Positions 1-7,400 of a DNA stretch of 7,714 nucleotides are shown here, one piece after another (the stretch's first letter is position 1; each line of letters starts with the position of its first letter). The position numbers and the translations under genes were made by a program. Below the pieces are notes generated by a model. It was not told the origin of the DNA, ran no database searches, and saw only the letters and a program-made list of their open reading frames with translations. Origin of the DNA: Planctomycetaceae bacterium (GTDB lineage: Bacteria > Planctomycetota > Planctomycetia > Pirellulales > Thermoguttaceae); the NCBI GenBank assembly GCA_015062085.1, contig SUVI01000168.1, positions 1-7,714 of the forward strand. Reading direction: 5' to 3'.

Positions 1-1498
1 GAAGCAGGACCTTCACCGGGATCTTCTCGCAGAAGCAGCAGCCCATTTCCTGAATGTTCATCAGGAGACTTCCGTCCCCTTCCACGACGATGACCATTTT
101 GTCCGGATTCGCGATCTTCGCGCCCATTCCGGCGGGGAGACCGAATCCCATCGTACCGGCACCGCAGCTTGAGAGCCAGTGTTTCGGACTGTTGATCTTG
201 AAGAACTGCGCGGTCCACATTTGGTGCTGTCCGACTCCCGTCGCGACGATCGGATCCTGGTCCTTCGTCATTTCGTAGAGCTTCTCGAGCGCCTGCTGCG
301 GGAGGATGTTTTTGGAATCCTTACGGTAGCTGATCCCGAGCCGCTGCTTCCATTCCTTGACCTGGTCCGTCCATGGAGTGTAGTCGGGCATCTGGAGCGG
401 GAGAAGCGCCGCGTTGAGTTTTTCGAGCACCTCGCGCAGATCCCCAGTCACGGCCAGCGCCGGGTCGATGATCTTGCGGATCTCGGAGAGGTCGATGTCG
501 ACGTGGACGATCTTCGCATTGGGAGCGAACCGTTTCGCATTTCCCGTCACGCGGTCACTGAAACGTGCACCGAGCACCATGAGCAGATCGCATTCGTGGA
601 CCATTTTGTTGGCTGCGCATGAACCGTGCATTCCGAGGAGACCGAGAGAAAGCGGATGTTCCGCGGGGAAGGCCCCCAGACCGGTCAGAGTGCTTGCTGC
701 CGGGATCTTGGTTTTTTCGACCAGCTTCAGGATCTCTTCGGAGGCATCCGACGCGATCGCACCGCCGCCGATGTAGAACGCCGGTTTTTTTGCGGACCGG
801 ATCAGCTCGACCCACTGCGCGATGGCTTCTTCTTCCGGCGTCGGCATTTCTTTTTCGCCGTAGCCGGGGAGGTTCAGTTCGCAGTCGAAATCGGGTTCCT
901 GGAAAATGGTGACGCCTTTTTCGCTCTGGAAGGGCTGACCGACCTGGGCGAGGAAGACGTTTTTGGGAATATCGACGAGTACCGGGCCTTTACGTCCGCT
1001 GTTCGCGATGTAGAACGCCTCCTTGATCCCTCGGACGATGTCGTTTGGGTCCATGATGAGCATGTGGTGTTTCGTGATGCTTCGGAAGACCTCGGTCGAG
1101 GGCATTTCTTGGAATGCGTCCGTTCCGATGACGTTGGATCCGACCTGTCCGGTGATGGCGACCAGGGGGATACTGTCCATTTTCGCGTCGGCGATAGCGG
1201 TCAGGAGGTTGGCTGCGCCGGGACCGGAAGTGGCGGAGCATACACCGACTTTTCCAGTACTCCTTGCGTAACCCTGTGCTGCGAAACCGCCGCCCTGCTC
1301 GTGTCGGGGGAGGACGATGCGGAGTTTATCTTCGTAGCGGGAGTAGGCCTGATGGAGAGGGATCACGGCTCCGCCTGGATATGCGAATACCGTGTCGACC
1401 TCATGATGGATAAGCGACAGTACCACGACATCCGCACCCGTAAGAGGCTGGGACGGCGAGGCGGTTTGGGCTGGATTCATCTGATTTTTGATGGACAC
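1..1498 (-). CDS. ilvB: Acetolactate synthase large subunit, 3' end cut by window edge
   Basis: Thiamine-diphosphate enzyme that condenses pyruvate to 2-acetolactate (or pyruvate with 2-ketobutyrate), the first common step of valine, leucine and isoleucine synthesis in the cytoplasm. I read 499 residues. The N-terminal ThDP (PYR) domain covers about 20-185, with catalytic Glu67 in RHEQGGGFAAQGYARS, then TSGPGAANL (90-98) and ITGQV (115-119). The central domain covers about 225-365, with FYIGGGA (241-247) and GARFSDRVTGN (310-320). The C-terminal ThDP (PP) domain begins near 395 and contains the Mg/ThDP motif GDGSLLMN (474-481). These stretches resemble E. coli IlvB (IADAKMDSIPL, GTDAFQE, GDGS.MMNIQEM) more than IlvI. 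The family is usually about 560-600 residues, so roughly 70-100 C-terminal residues are missing, including the Asn pair that completes the ThDP motif. The GTG start is preferred because AGGAG lies 7 bases upstream; an in-frame ATG six codons later has no such site. No small subunit (ilvN) is visible. Confidence 0.96.
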   Translation of the reverse strand, partial: MSIKNQMNPAQTASPSQPLTGADVVVLSLIHHEVDTVFAYPGGAVIPLHQAYSRYEDKLRIVLPRHEQGGGFAAQGYARSTGKVGVCSATSGPGAANLLTAIADAKMDSIPLVAITGQVGSNVIGTDAFQEMPSTEVFRSITKHHMLIMDPNDIVRGIKEAFYIANSGRKGPVLVDIPKNVFLAQVGQPFQSEKGVTIFQEPDFDCELNLPGYGEKEMPTPEEEAIAQWVELIRSAKKPAFYIGGGAIASDASEEILKLVEKTKIPAASTLTGLGAFPAEHPLSLGLLGMHGSCAANKMVHECDLLMVLGARFSDRVTGNAKRFAPNAKIVHVDIDLSEIRKIIDPALAVTGDLREVLEKLNAALLPLQMPDYTPWTDQVKEWKQRLGISYRKDSKNILPQQALEKLYEMTKDQDPIVATGVGQHQMWTAQFFKINSPKHWLSSCGAGTMGFGLPAGMGAKIANPDKMVIVVEGDGSLLMNIQEMGCCFCEKIPVKVLL

Positions 1499-1505
1499 GG
1501 AAATT

Positions 1506-1510
1506 CTCCT
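1506..1510 (-). promoter_or_regulatory. Ribosome binding site of ilvB
   Basis: On the minus strand AGGAG is followed by 7 bases and then GTG at 1498. This perfect Shine-Dalgarno core at normal spacing decides in favour of the GTG start over the ATG at 1480. Confidence 0.8.
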
Positions 1511-1523
1511 TTTAAAAATTGCG

Positions 1524-1560
1524 AAAAAAACAAAAAATATTTCTCCAGTATAGAAATATT
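1524..1560 (-). promoter_or_regulatory. Inverted repeat plus T-run in the ilvB leader (possible attenuator or operator)
   Basis: Read on the minus strand, AATATTTCT (1560-1552) and AGAAATATT (1544-1536) are perfect 9-bp inverted arms around a 7-base loop. They are followed directly by TTTT-G-TTTTTTT (1535-1524), the shape of an intrinsic terminator. The arms are AT-rich, so the stem is weak. The element begins at or next to the predicted ilvB transcription start and lies before the ribosome binding site. It could be an early terminator, a 5' stabilising hairpin, or a protein operator over +1. There is no room for a leader peptide if the predicted start is right. Confidence 0.45.
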
Positions 1561-1567
1561 CCCTTTC

Positions 1568-1595
1568 ATTATAGTAGATTTAAAAATTAATGCAA
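1568..1595 (-). promoter_or_regulatory. Predicted promoter of ilvB
   Basis: On the minus strand a consensus -10 box TATAAT (1573-1568) follows TTGCAT (1595-1590) with a 16-bp spacer. The -35 match is only partial (TTG). It predicts a start near 1561 and a leader of about 62 bases, diverging from the sigma-factor promoter about 170 bp away. Confidence 0.6.
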
Positions 1596-1598
1596 GGC

Positions 1599-1767
1599 CC
1601 CGCGCACGTTTTTTCTTGGTGAACCTGAATTTTAAAAGATCCATTTTGAGAATTTCGGTTTTTTTGCGAGATCTGTGTCGGGGCACGGTCACGTTCTCTA
1701 AGTTTCCGCTTTTTTTAACTTTTTTGAAGAAAGTTGGCAGAAATTTTCTTTTTTTTCTTTTTTTTCC
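1599..1767. other. AT-rich divergent spacer with T-tracts, no gene seen
   Basis: This part of the ilvB/sigma spacer holds several T-tracts on the plus strand, densest at 1711-1765, separated by single C residues or short breaks. The phased T/A-tracts suggest intrinsically bent or nucleoid-protein-binding DNA (inference). A short inverted repeat, AACTTT (1717-1722) with AAAGTT (1730-1735), is present but weak. Small open frames cross the region but have no ribosome binding site or recognisable sequence. Confidence 0.4.
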
Positions 1768-1796
1768 TTGCCAATTTCGGAATTGCGATATATAAT
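1768..1796 (+). promoter_or_regulatory. Predicted housekeeping-type promoter of the sigma factor gene
   Basis: TTGCCA (1768-1773, five of six matches to the -35 consensus) is followed after exactly 17 bp by a perfect TATAAT (1791-1796). The start would be near 1803, giving a leader of about 87 bases before the ATG at 1890. The leader contains three tandem TTTCCA hexamers (1840-1857). This is the best promoter in the window and implies transcription by the main sigma factor rather than autoregulation through an ECF-type GGAAC-like promoter. Confidence 0.75.
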
Positions 1797-1875
1797 CAGA
1801 GAGGACAGTCTGGTTTTACCGGGCGGATTTCCTGAATGATTTCCATTTCCATTTCCATACAGTTTGCGTTTCGAT

Positions 1876-1880
1876 GGAGG
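1876..1880 (+). promoter_or_regulatory. Ribosome binding site of the sigma factor gene
   Basis: GGAGG lies 9 bases before the ATG at 1890. It decides this start over the in-frame ATG at 1836, which has no good Shine-Dalgarno and would add a low-complexity ISISIS-type N-terminus translated from the TTTCCA hexamers. Confidence 0.75.
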
Positions 1881-1889
1881 AAGACGAAA

Positions 1890-2456
1890 ATGGCCCTTTC
1901 TGAATTTGACCGGAATCTGCTTGACCGCTGCCTGCAGAAACAGCCGCAGGCGTGGAATGAATTCGTGGACCGTTTTGCCGGTCTGATTTCTTTTGTGGTC
2001 CGCAGTGTGTGCCAGGATCGCGGTCTTTCGCTGGATCTTGCGGCACAGGAGGACTTGATCCAGGAAGTTTTCGTCGTGATCCTTTCGGAGAATTTCGTCG
2101 TTCTTCGCCGTTTTCGCGGAAATTGCAGTCTTGCTGCGTACCTCACGGTCATCGCTCGCCGAGTGGTTGTCCGGGTGATTTTGCAGAAGTACGTTCAGCA
2201 GCCGGCTGCGGGGACGCTGGACGGTTTGGAAGAGGCTGCGGTCGAGGAGGCTGCGGCGCCTGAGGAGCTGATCGAAAACATGGATGAAGTACTGTTTTTG
2301 ATCTCGAGGCTTCCGGAGCGTGAAGCGAAAATCGTGAAAATGTATCATCTTGAGCAAAGATCTTACGCGGAGATCGCCGAGAGTCTTAGCATTCCGGTGA
2401 ATACGGTCGGTCCGACGCTTTCGCGGGCGCGTGAAGTGATGCGTCAGCGCGGATGA
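1890..2456 (+). CDS. ECF-like sigma-70 family RNA polymerase sigma factor
   Basis: Predicted to direct RNA polymerase to a specific promoter set. The protein is 188 residues, in the usual range of two-domain (sigma2-sigma4) factors. Region 2 spans about 8-100: the core-binding helix has EDLIQEVFVVIL (54-65), followed by the -10 recognition part LRRFRGNCSLAAYLTVIARR (72-91). An acidic, Ala/Glu-rich linker (about 105-130) joins it to region 4 (about 132-186), with LPEREAKIVKMYHLEQRSY (141-159), AEIAESL (160-166) and a helix-turn-helix recognition helix around VNTVGPTLSRARE (170-182). The sequence style is that of planctomycete ECF-like factors (recognition from memory, not a search). No anti-sigma factor or membrane protein is adjacent; the gene has its own promoter and terminator, so it looks monocistronic. 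The regulon cannot be read here. Its placement just before glgC suggests, but does not show, a link to carbon storage. Confidence 0.9.
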   Translation: MALSEFDRNLLDRCLQKQPQAWNEFVDRFAGLISFVVRSVCQDRGLSLDLAAQEDLIQEVFVVILSENFVVLRRFRGNCSLAAYLTVIARRVVVRVILQKYVQQPAAGTLDGLEEAAVEEAAAPEELIENMDEVLFLISRLPEREAKIVKMYHLEQRSYAEIAESLSIPVNTVGPTLSRAREVMRQRG

Positions 2457-2482
2457 TGTTTTCGTGCGTGGGAGAAAGATTC

Positions 2483-2523
2483 CGGTTTTGCTTTGATTTT
2501 TCGAAGTGGAACCGTTTTTTTTT
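2483..2523 (+). terminator. Rho-independent terminator of the sigma factor gene
   Basis: Bases 2483-2495 pair with 2502-2514: CGGTT/AACCG at the base, three G-U wobbles, then CTT/AAG and one further wobble, closed by G2495-C2502 around a 6-base loop. The 13-pair stem is followed immediately by nine T residues (2515-2523). It begins 26 bases after the stop codon. It should separate the sigma transcript from glgC. Confidence 0.75.
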
Positions 2524-2538
2524 GAGAAAAAGGGGAAT

Positions 2539-2571
2539 TTTCGCTAAATTTCGCTAAATTTCGCTAAATTT
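2539..2571 (+). repeat. Three tandem copies of a 10-bp motif upstream of glgC
   Basis: TCGCTAAATT occurs three times without change at 2541-2550, 2551-2560 and 2561-2570; the period-10 match extends one or two bases each side. The period is close to one helical turn, so identical faces would be presented on the same side of the DNA. It lies about 35 bp before the predicted glgC -35 box, a usual place for an activator array, but it could equally be simple slippage. Confidence 0.85.
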
Positions 2572-2605
2572 TGCCTGAAATCGTCAGTTCAGCGGTCGGT
2601 CCCCT

Positions 2606-2633
2606 TTGCAAACCTTGAAATATTTGGTAAAAT
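2606..2633 (+). promoter_or_regulatory. Candidate promoter of glgC
   Basis: TTGCAA (2606-2611) and TAAAAT (2628-2633) are separated by 16 bp. Each box is imperfect (four and five of six). The start would be near 2640, giving a leader of about 98 bases. A second possible -35 (TTGAAA, 2615-2620) lacks a good -10 at proper spacing. A weak basal promoter would fit activator control from the triplicate motif just upstream (inference). Confidence 0.4.
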
Positions 2634-2737
2634 TCGAATATTGCCGGTCTGTGTTTGGAGAGTTTTCACTTTCGGTATGCGGCCGGTGTTTGAATCCTGA
2701 ACAATAGTGAGTACAGAAAGAATTTAAAGGATCCCTC

Positions 2738-4021
2738 ATGGATAAAGTATTAGCATTAGTTCTCGGCGGCGGCCGCGGAACACGTCTGTATCCATTGACC
2801 AAAGTACGTTCTAAGCCGGCGGTTCCCGTTGCTGGAAAGTACCGTCTTATCGACATTCCGATCTCGAACTGCATCAACAGCGGGATCTTGAAGGTCTACG
2901 TTCTGACGCAGTTCAACTCCATGAGCCTTCATCGGCACATTCGCAGTACGTACCTGTTTGACTGCTATCGGAACGGGTACATTGAGATCTTGGCGGCGGA
3001 ACAGACGATCGAGAATCCGAATTGGTACCAAGGGACGGCCGACGCGGTGAAGAAGAGTCTGCATCATATCGAGAGCAGCAACGTCGATTACGTCGTGATC
3101 CTTTCCGGAGACCAGCTTTACCGGATGGACTTTCGGGAGATGCTTCGAGTGCACAAAGAGTCGGGCGCCGATGCGACGATCGCTTCGATCCCGGTCCGTG
3201 CGGAAGAGACGGCGGGGCTTGGGATCATGCGGATCGATCCGAAGACCGGTTATGTCGGCGGATTTCTTGAAAAACCGCGAGATGCGGAAGAGCTTCGCGG
3301 CTTTGAAACGGATCCGGAATGGCTGCGCACGCAGAATGTGGAGGCTCCGGGACGGGATTATCTCGCAAGCATGGGCATCTACATTTTCAACAAGGAGATG
3401 CTGATCCATGCGCTTCGGAAGACGGAATACAAAGATTTCGGGAAAGAAGTTTTTCCGGCGCTCATCCACAGCAAAAAGGTCGCGACGTATGTGTTTGACG
3501 GCTACTGGGAAGACATTGGAACGATCCGTTCGTTCTTTGAGGCGAACCTGAGTCTTGCGAAACCGGATCCGCCGTTCAAAATGTTTGAGCCGTCGGCTCC
3601 GATCTACACGAATGCGCGTTTCCTGCCTTCCACGACGATCTCAGGCGCGACGGTCACGGATTCTCTCATCGCGGACGGATGCCAGATCGGGAAAGGAGCG
3701 GTGATCGAAAACTCGGTCATCGGTGTGCGGTGCCAGATCGGAGAGAACGTCACGATACGGAACTGCATCGTGATGGGGGCGGACTTTTACGATCACGAAG
3801 AAAACACGGAGGACGCAGGGAATCCTATTCCGCTGGGGATCGGCAAGGGAAGCCGGATCGAGAATGCGATCATTGACAAAAACTGCCGCATCGGCGAGAA
3901 CGTGGAGATCCTGAATCCGCAGGGGATCGAGAATTCCGAGGAGAACGAATTTTGCCAGATCGTTGACGGCATCGTCGTGGTCCAGAAAGGAAACAGCATC
4001 CCCGACGGCTGGAAAATGTAG
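2738..4021 (+). CDS. glgC: Glucose-1-phosphate adenylyltransferase (ADP-glucose pyrophosphorylase)
   Basis: Converts ATP and glucose-1-phosphate to ADP-glucose and pyrophosphate, the committed and usually allosterically controlled step of bacterial glycogen synthesis; cytoplasmic, normally a homotetramer. The protein is 427 residues, close to the E. coli length of 431. The N-terminal nucleotidyltransferase domain (about 4-265) has the phosphate-binding loop GGGRGTRLYPLT (10-21), KPAVP (26-30), WYQGTADAV (96-104), SGDQLYRMD (123-131) with Asp125 matching the catalytic Asp of the family, FLEKP (176-180) with Lys179 matching the glucose-1-phosphate-binding Lys, GIYIF (213-217) and YWEDIGTI (256-263). 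The C-terminal left-handed beta-helix (about 288-425) ends in DGIVVVQKGNSIPDG, like the cyanobacterial and plant enzymes. AAAGGA lies 6 bases before the ATG. No other glycogen gene is in the window. The last codons (Gly-Trp-Lys-Met-stop) resemble the unit of the tandem array that starts at the stop codon. Confidence 0.97.
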   Translation: MDKVLALVLGGGRGTRLYPLTKVRSKPAVPVAGKYRLIDIPISNCINSGILKVYVLTQFNSMSLHRHIRSTYLFDCYRNGYIEILAAEQTIENPNWYQGTADAVKKSLHHIESSNVDYVVILSGDQLYRMDFREMLRVHKESGADATIASIPVRAEETAGLGIMRIDPKTGYVGGFLEKPRDAEELRGFETDPEWLRTQNVEAPGRDYLASMGIYIFNKEMLIHALRKTEYKDFGKEVFPALIHSKKVATYVFDGYWEDIGTIRSFFEANLSLAKPDPPFKMFEPSAPIYTNARFLPSTTISGATVTDSLIADGCQIGKGAVIENSVIGVRCQIGENVTIRNCIVMGADFYDHEENTEDAGNPIPLGIGKGSRIENAIIDKNCRIGENVEILNPQGIENSEENEFCQIVDGIVVVQKGNSIPDGWKM

Positions 4022-4296
4022 AAAAGGCTGAAAACGCAGAAAAGGCTGAAAACGCAGAAAAGGCTGAAAACGCAGAAAGGCTGAAAACGTAGAAAGGCTG
4101 AAAACGTAGAAAGGCTGAAAACGTAGAAAGGCTGAAAACGTAGAAAGGCTGAAAACGTAGAAAGGCTGAAAACGTAGAAAGGCTGAAAACGTAGAAAGGC
4201 TGAAAACGCAGAAAGGCTGAAAACGTAGAAAGGCTGAAAACGCAGAAAGGCTGAAAACGCAGAAAGGCTGAAAACGCAGAAAAGGCTGAAAACGTA
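4021..4296 (+). repeat. Minisatellite of 16 units of 17/18 bp starting in the glgC stop codon
   Basis: The unit is GAAAGGCTGAAAACGYA, with Y = T or C. I count 16 head-to-tail copies with no spacers: units 1-3 and 16 are 18 bp (one extra A), and units 4-15 are 17 bp. Units 4-10, 12 and 16 end in CGTA; units 1-3, 11 and 13-15 end in CGCA. A broken copy begins at 4297. The first G is the last base of the glgC TAG. Because 17 is not a multiple of 3, the array is not protein-coding by design; the units ending in CGTA also create TAG. It fills most of the 406 bases between glgC and the next gene and would be transcribed as glgC 3' UTR unless terminated earlier. Confidence 0.97.
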
Positions 4297-4349
4297 GAAA
4301 AAGGTCCATGAAAGGAACTTTTGAACGAACGAAAAGCTCTTGAATTACG

Positions 4350-4389
4350 GCCGGATCTTCTTCTGAAGGTTTTCGGAAGGAGACCCGGC
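4350..4389 (+). terminator. Strong 18-pair hairpin without a T-run between glgC and the lipoprotein gene
   Basis: GCCGG (4350-4354) pairs with CCGGC (4385-4389). After one A/C mismatch, 4356-4367 pairs with 4372-4383 (two G-U wobbles), leaving a GGTT tetraloop. The stem is long and GC-clamped. The next bases are ACTTAATTAAAA rather than a U-tract, so it is not a textbook intrinsic terminator on either strand. It may end or stabilise the glgC transcript, or act as a structured leader, since it lies 38 bases before the lipoprotein start codon. Confidence 0.5.
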
Positions 4390-4397
4390 ACTTAATT

Positions 4398-4422
4398 AAA
4401 AGGAATTAAAATAAAAGGAATT
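4398..4422 (+). promoter_or_regulatory. Duplicated ribosome-binding sequence before the lipoprotein gene
   Basis: AAAAGGAATT occurs at 4398-4407 and again at 4413-4422. The second copy places AGGA 8 bases before the ATG at 4428 and is the working site; the first is 15 bases further upstream and may be a standby site or simply a small duplication. Confidence 0.6.
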
Positions 4423-4427
4423 GAAAT

Positions 4428-7400
4428 ATGAAGTCAAATTGGAAGATCATGTCGCTGGTCGTTTCGACGGCTGCGCTTTTGACTGGCTGTGAACCTCCGG
4501 TCGATCGGAATGCCGTGACTCCGGACGCTGCCGGGACGGAAAGTACTGCGAGTGCTGACGGAGCGGCAGTTTCTGCTCCGGCATCGGAAGGACCCCGTCT
4601 GACGGACGCGTCGATGGAGATCATTCCGGAGGCTTTGAAGCGTTTTACGCAGCTTCCTTCGGAAGAGACGGCCGCAGCGATGGCGGCGTATCTTGACTTG
4701 GTGAGCAGTTCGGAATTTCAGGAAGCCGCTCTTTCGATGCTCCAGGCACAGGAGAATGATGAAGAAGCCCGGATCGGTTGGATGGCGGCGCAGAAGGCCA
4801 TCGAAGAGAATAAAAAACTCGCGACGGATCTGATCCTTGGAGCTGCGGACGCGACGGAGGAGCAGTACCGCGCAGCTTTGCTGCTCCGTTTGGATGAACT
4901 TGCATTTTCCAATGCGTCTCCCGAATCGCTGGAAGTCGAGATGAAAGTCTACCGTGACCGCGCCGCGGCTGGCCGATTTCCGAAACTGGCGAACTTGGCG
5001 GACCTTCAGCTCGAGTCGGTGAGACTCGCGGCTCGTGCGTCTTCTCTTTTGGGTACGGAGGAACCGAAACCGGAAGATCTGGACGCTTTCTACGCGGACT
5101 ACACTGCGCAGGTCGAAAAGGTCCTTGAGGCGGATATGCTCAGCAACTATCAGCTCCAGATGATCCTAGGGCTTGCGCAGGCGTTTCAGGATAAACCGGA
5201 ACGGGTCCTGGAAGTCTTCAAAAAGCTGAATGCGGCTTTGGAAAAGAAGACGGAAGAAAAATGGACGCAGCTGCGTACGATGGTCTCGCAGCGAGTGGAG
5301 AGGCTGGAGCGTGAGGTGAAGATCCAGTCCACGACGCCGGAACAGGTGAAAGAATTTCTGGCTCCGTACCTTCAGCTTCCGGAAGAAATGACCGCGAAAA
5401 ACTGTGCGGCCTACCTGGCGCTCTTTTTCACGGAAGAATTCCAGGAGACCGTGCAGACACTCTTTGCCGTGAGGAATGAAGAGGTCGAAAAGGCGGTGGT
5501 CGCGGAGATCAAGAAGGTGGAAGAAAATTCGCGCGCTGCTGCGGATGCGATCTTCAAAGCGGAAGATGCTTCGGAAGAGGAATTCCGGATGGCGTTGAAC
5601 GTGTGTCTCCATCTTGCGATGGCGTATGCGTCTCCGGAAGAGAAAGTTTCGCTTGCCGAGCTGAAAGAACGCTACACTGCGCTCCAAGGCGAGGTGGAAA
5701 AGAGCCGTTTCCCGCATCTCGCACCGAAGGCCGCGTGCTATGCCGAGGCGTGCGGGATCTTGGAAAAAGCGGAACCGTTCTTCATGGGAGAAGCTCAGCC
5801 GACGCCGGAACAGAAGGACGCACTTTATCCGGAATTGACGAAACTGGCGGAAAGCATGCTCAGCTCGGACACGCTGGACGGTCTTCCGATGGAAGTGTTC
5901 ACGCAGTGCATGGGCCTCTACCGCACTGAAAAAGAAAAGATCCGTCCTCTGTGTGAAACGATGATCCAGGGACTGGAAGGCAAGACGGGCGAAAATGCGG
6001 AAATGCTGCTTTCGACGATGAAGATGCAGCTCGCGATGCTCGATGCTCCGCAGGGAATGAACGGCGGAAATGCGGGTGCGCAGGATAGTGCGCCGTCTGA
6101 ACCGGAACTGACGCCGGAACAGCTCGAAGAGGCCAAAAAGAAGCTGGAAGCGTACACCGTCCTTCCGGAAGACCGCTCGGCCGCGTCACTTTCGCAGTAC
6201 GTGGATTCGCTGGACGGTCCGGAATTCCAGGCCTTAGCGGTTCCGCTTTTCCAGATCCAGGAAAAAGAGCATCAGGATTGGCTCACCGAAACGATGGGGC
6301 GCCGGAATGATTCGCTCAAGGAAGCGCTCGTGCTGATCTGCAAGGCGGAAGATGCGACGGAAGAGCAGTTCAAGGACGCGCTCCAGTTCCGGCTGGACAT
6401 CATGCGTTCGGAAAAAATGCGCAAAAATATCGAGCCGGACTACGCCGCGCTGACGGAAGAAGTGAAAGCGAGCCGATTCCCTGCTCTGGTTTCGATGGTC
6501 GAGATCGATGCTGCGTCTCTGGCGCTCATGGATGCTGCGAATGCGCTCTTCACGGGCGATTCGGAACCGACGGCGGAACAGAAAGACGAGCTTTTCGTCA
6601 AATTCTCGGCCTACCTCGACAAAGTGCTGGCTGCCGGGAAGCTGGAAGGACCGCAGCTTCAGGTCTTGATGCAGGTCTCCACGATCTTCGCGGAAGATAA
6701 TGCGAAGATCGGCGAGTTCTGCACGAAGATGCTCAAAGGTCTGGAAGGCAAGACGGACGAACAGTCCAGCCAGATGCGCGAAATGTTCCAGAAACGCCTC
6801 GGCGAGATCGAATTCCTGACGAAACCGATGGAATTCACGGCTCCGGAAGGCACGAGTCTGGAAGACCTGAAAAAGCTCGTGACCGAAAAAATAGAGATCA
6901 TCATGCGCTCCATGCGCAATGACATCCCGTCTGAAAAACTCGCGGAATTCCTGGCCGCTGTGGAAAAATTCGGCAATGCGGACCTCACGGCCTACACGGG
7001 ATGGCAGATCGGCCTGATCCGCCTGATCCCGAGCCTCAGCGGTCCGGATCTTGATCTTCAGGCCTTCAAAACGCGCTATCTGGAATGCGTGAAGACGGGT
7101 ACGGAAAAGGATCACTTCAACCTGAACTGCCTCCAGATGTGCCTCCAGATGGCGGTCGTCGCGTGGCAGAAACCGGGAAATGAATTGAATGCAGAGGGAA
7201 AAGAAGCCGTTCTGGAAATGTTCCGCGCTCTCCTGCCGGTCTGCGATCAGATGAAGACGCCGGAGGCCGAGAGATTCCGCCAGGAGATCCAGAGCATCAT
7301 CGCGGAACTCGAAAAGCCCGCGGAAGTTCCGAACCCGCTCCAGCACGAGCTGCCCGAAATGCCGGCGGAAACTGCTCCGGAAAACGCTGCGGCTCCGGCG

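Noticed and set aside
1547..1552. Second -10 box (TATACT, minus strand) for ilvB
   Set aside because: No -35-like sequence lies at 16-18 bp, and it falls within the loop and arm of the inverted repeat.
1477..1692. Minus-strand 71-codon frame as a leader peptide for ilvB
   Set aside because: It has no run of Leu, Ile or Val codons, starts upstream of the predicted promoter, and overlaps the ilvB start in another frame.
626..1795. Plus-strand open frame of 389 codons
   Set aside because: Most of it is antisense to ilvB, whose motifs are unmistakable; the rest crosses the T-rich spacer and gives low-complexity sequence.
1836..1889. Longer N-terminus of the sigma factor from ATG 1836
   Set aside because: It lacks a good ribosome binding site and encodes low-complexity sequence from TTTCCA hexamers, while GGAGG sits 9 bases before ATG 1890.
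4021..4296. CRISPR-like array of short repeats
   Set aside because: The units are directly abutting with no unique spacers, too short (17/18 bp), and no cas gene is near. It is a plain tandem repeat.
3641..4391. Minus-strand open frames with a repeated FSAFLRFQPF-type peptide
   Set aside because: They are the reverse complement of the 17-bp array plus antisense of glgC; the apparent peptide repeat arises because three 17-bp units make 51 bp. No ribosome binding site or independent coding signal.
4407..4412. TAAAAT as a -10 box for the lipoprotein gene
   Set aside because: It is only 15 bases before the ATG, so the transcript would start within or after the ribosome binding site, and no -35 box is present.
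6234..7346. Minus-strand open frame of 370 codons
   Set aside because: Antisense to the lipoprotein gene; its Arg/Phe/His-rich sequence is what the complement of Glu/Lys/Ala codons gives.
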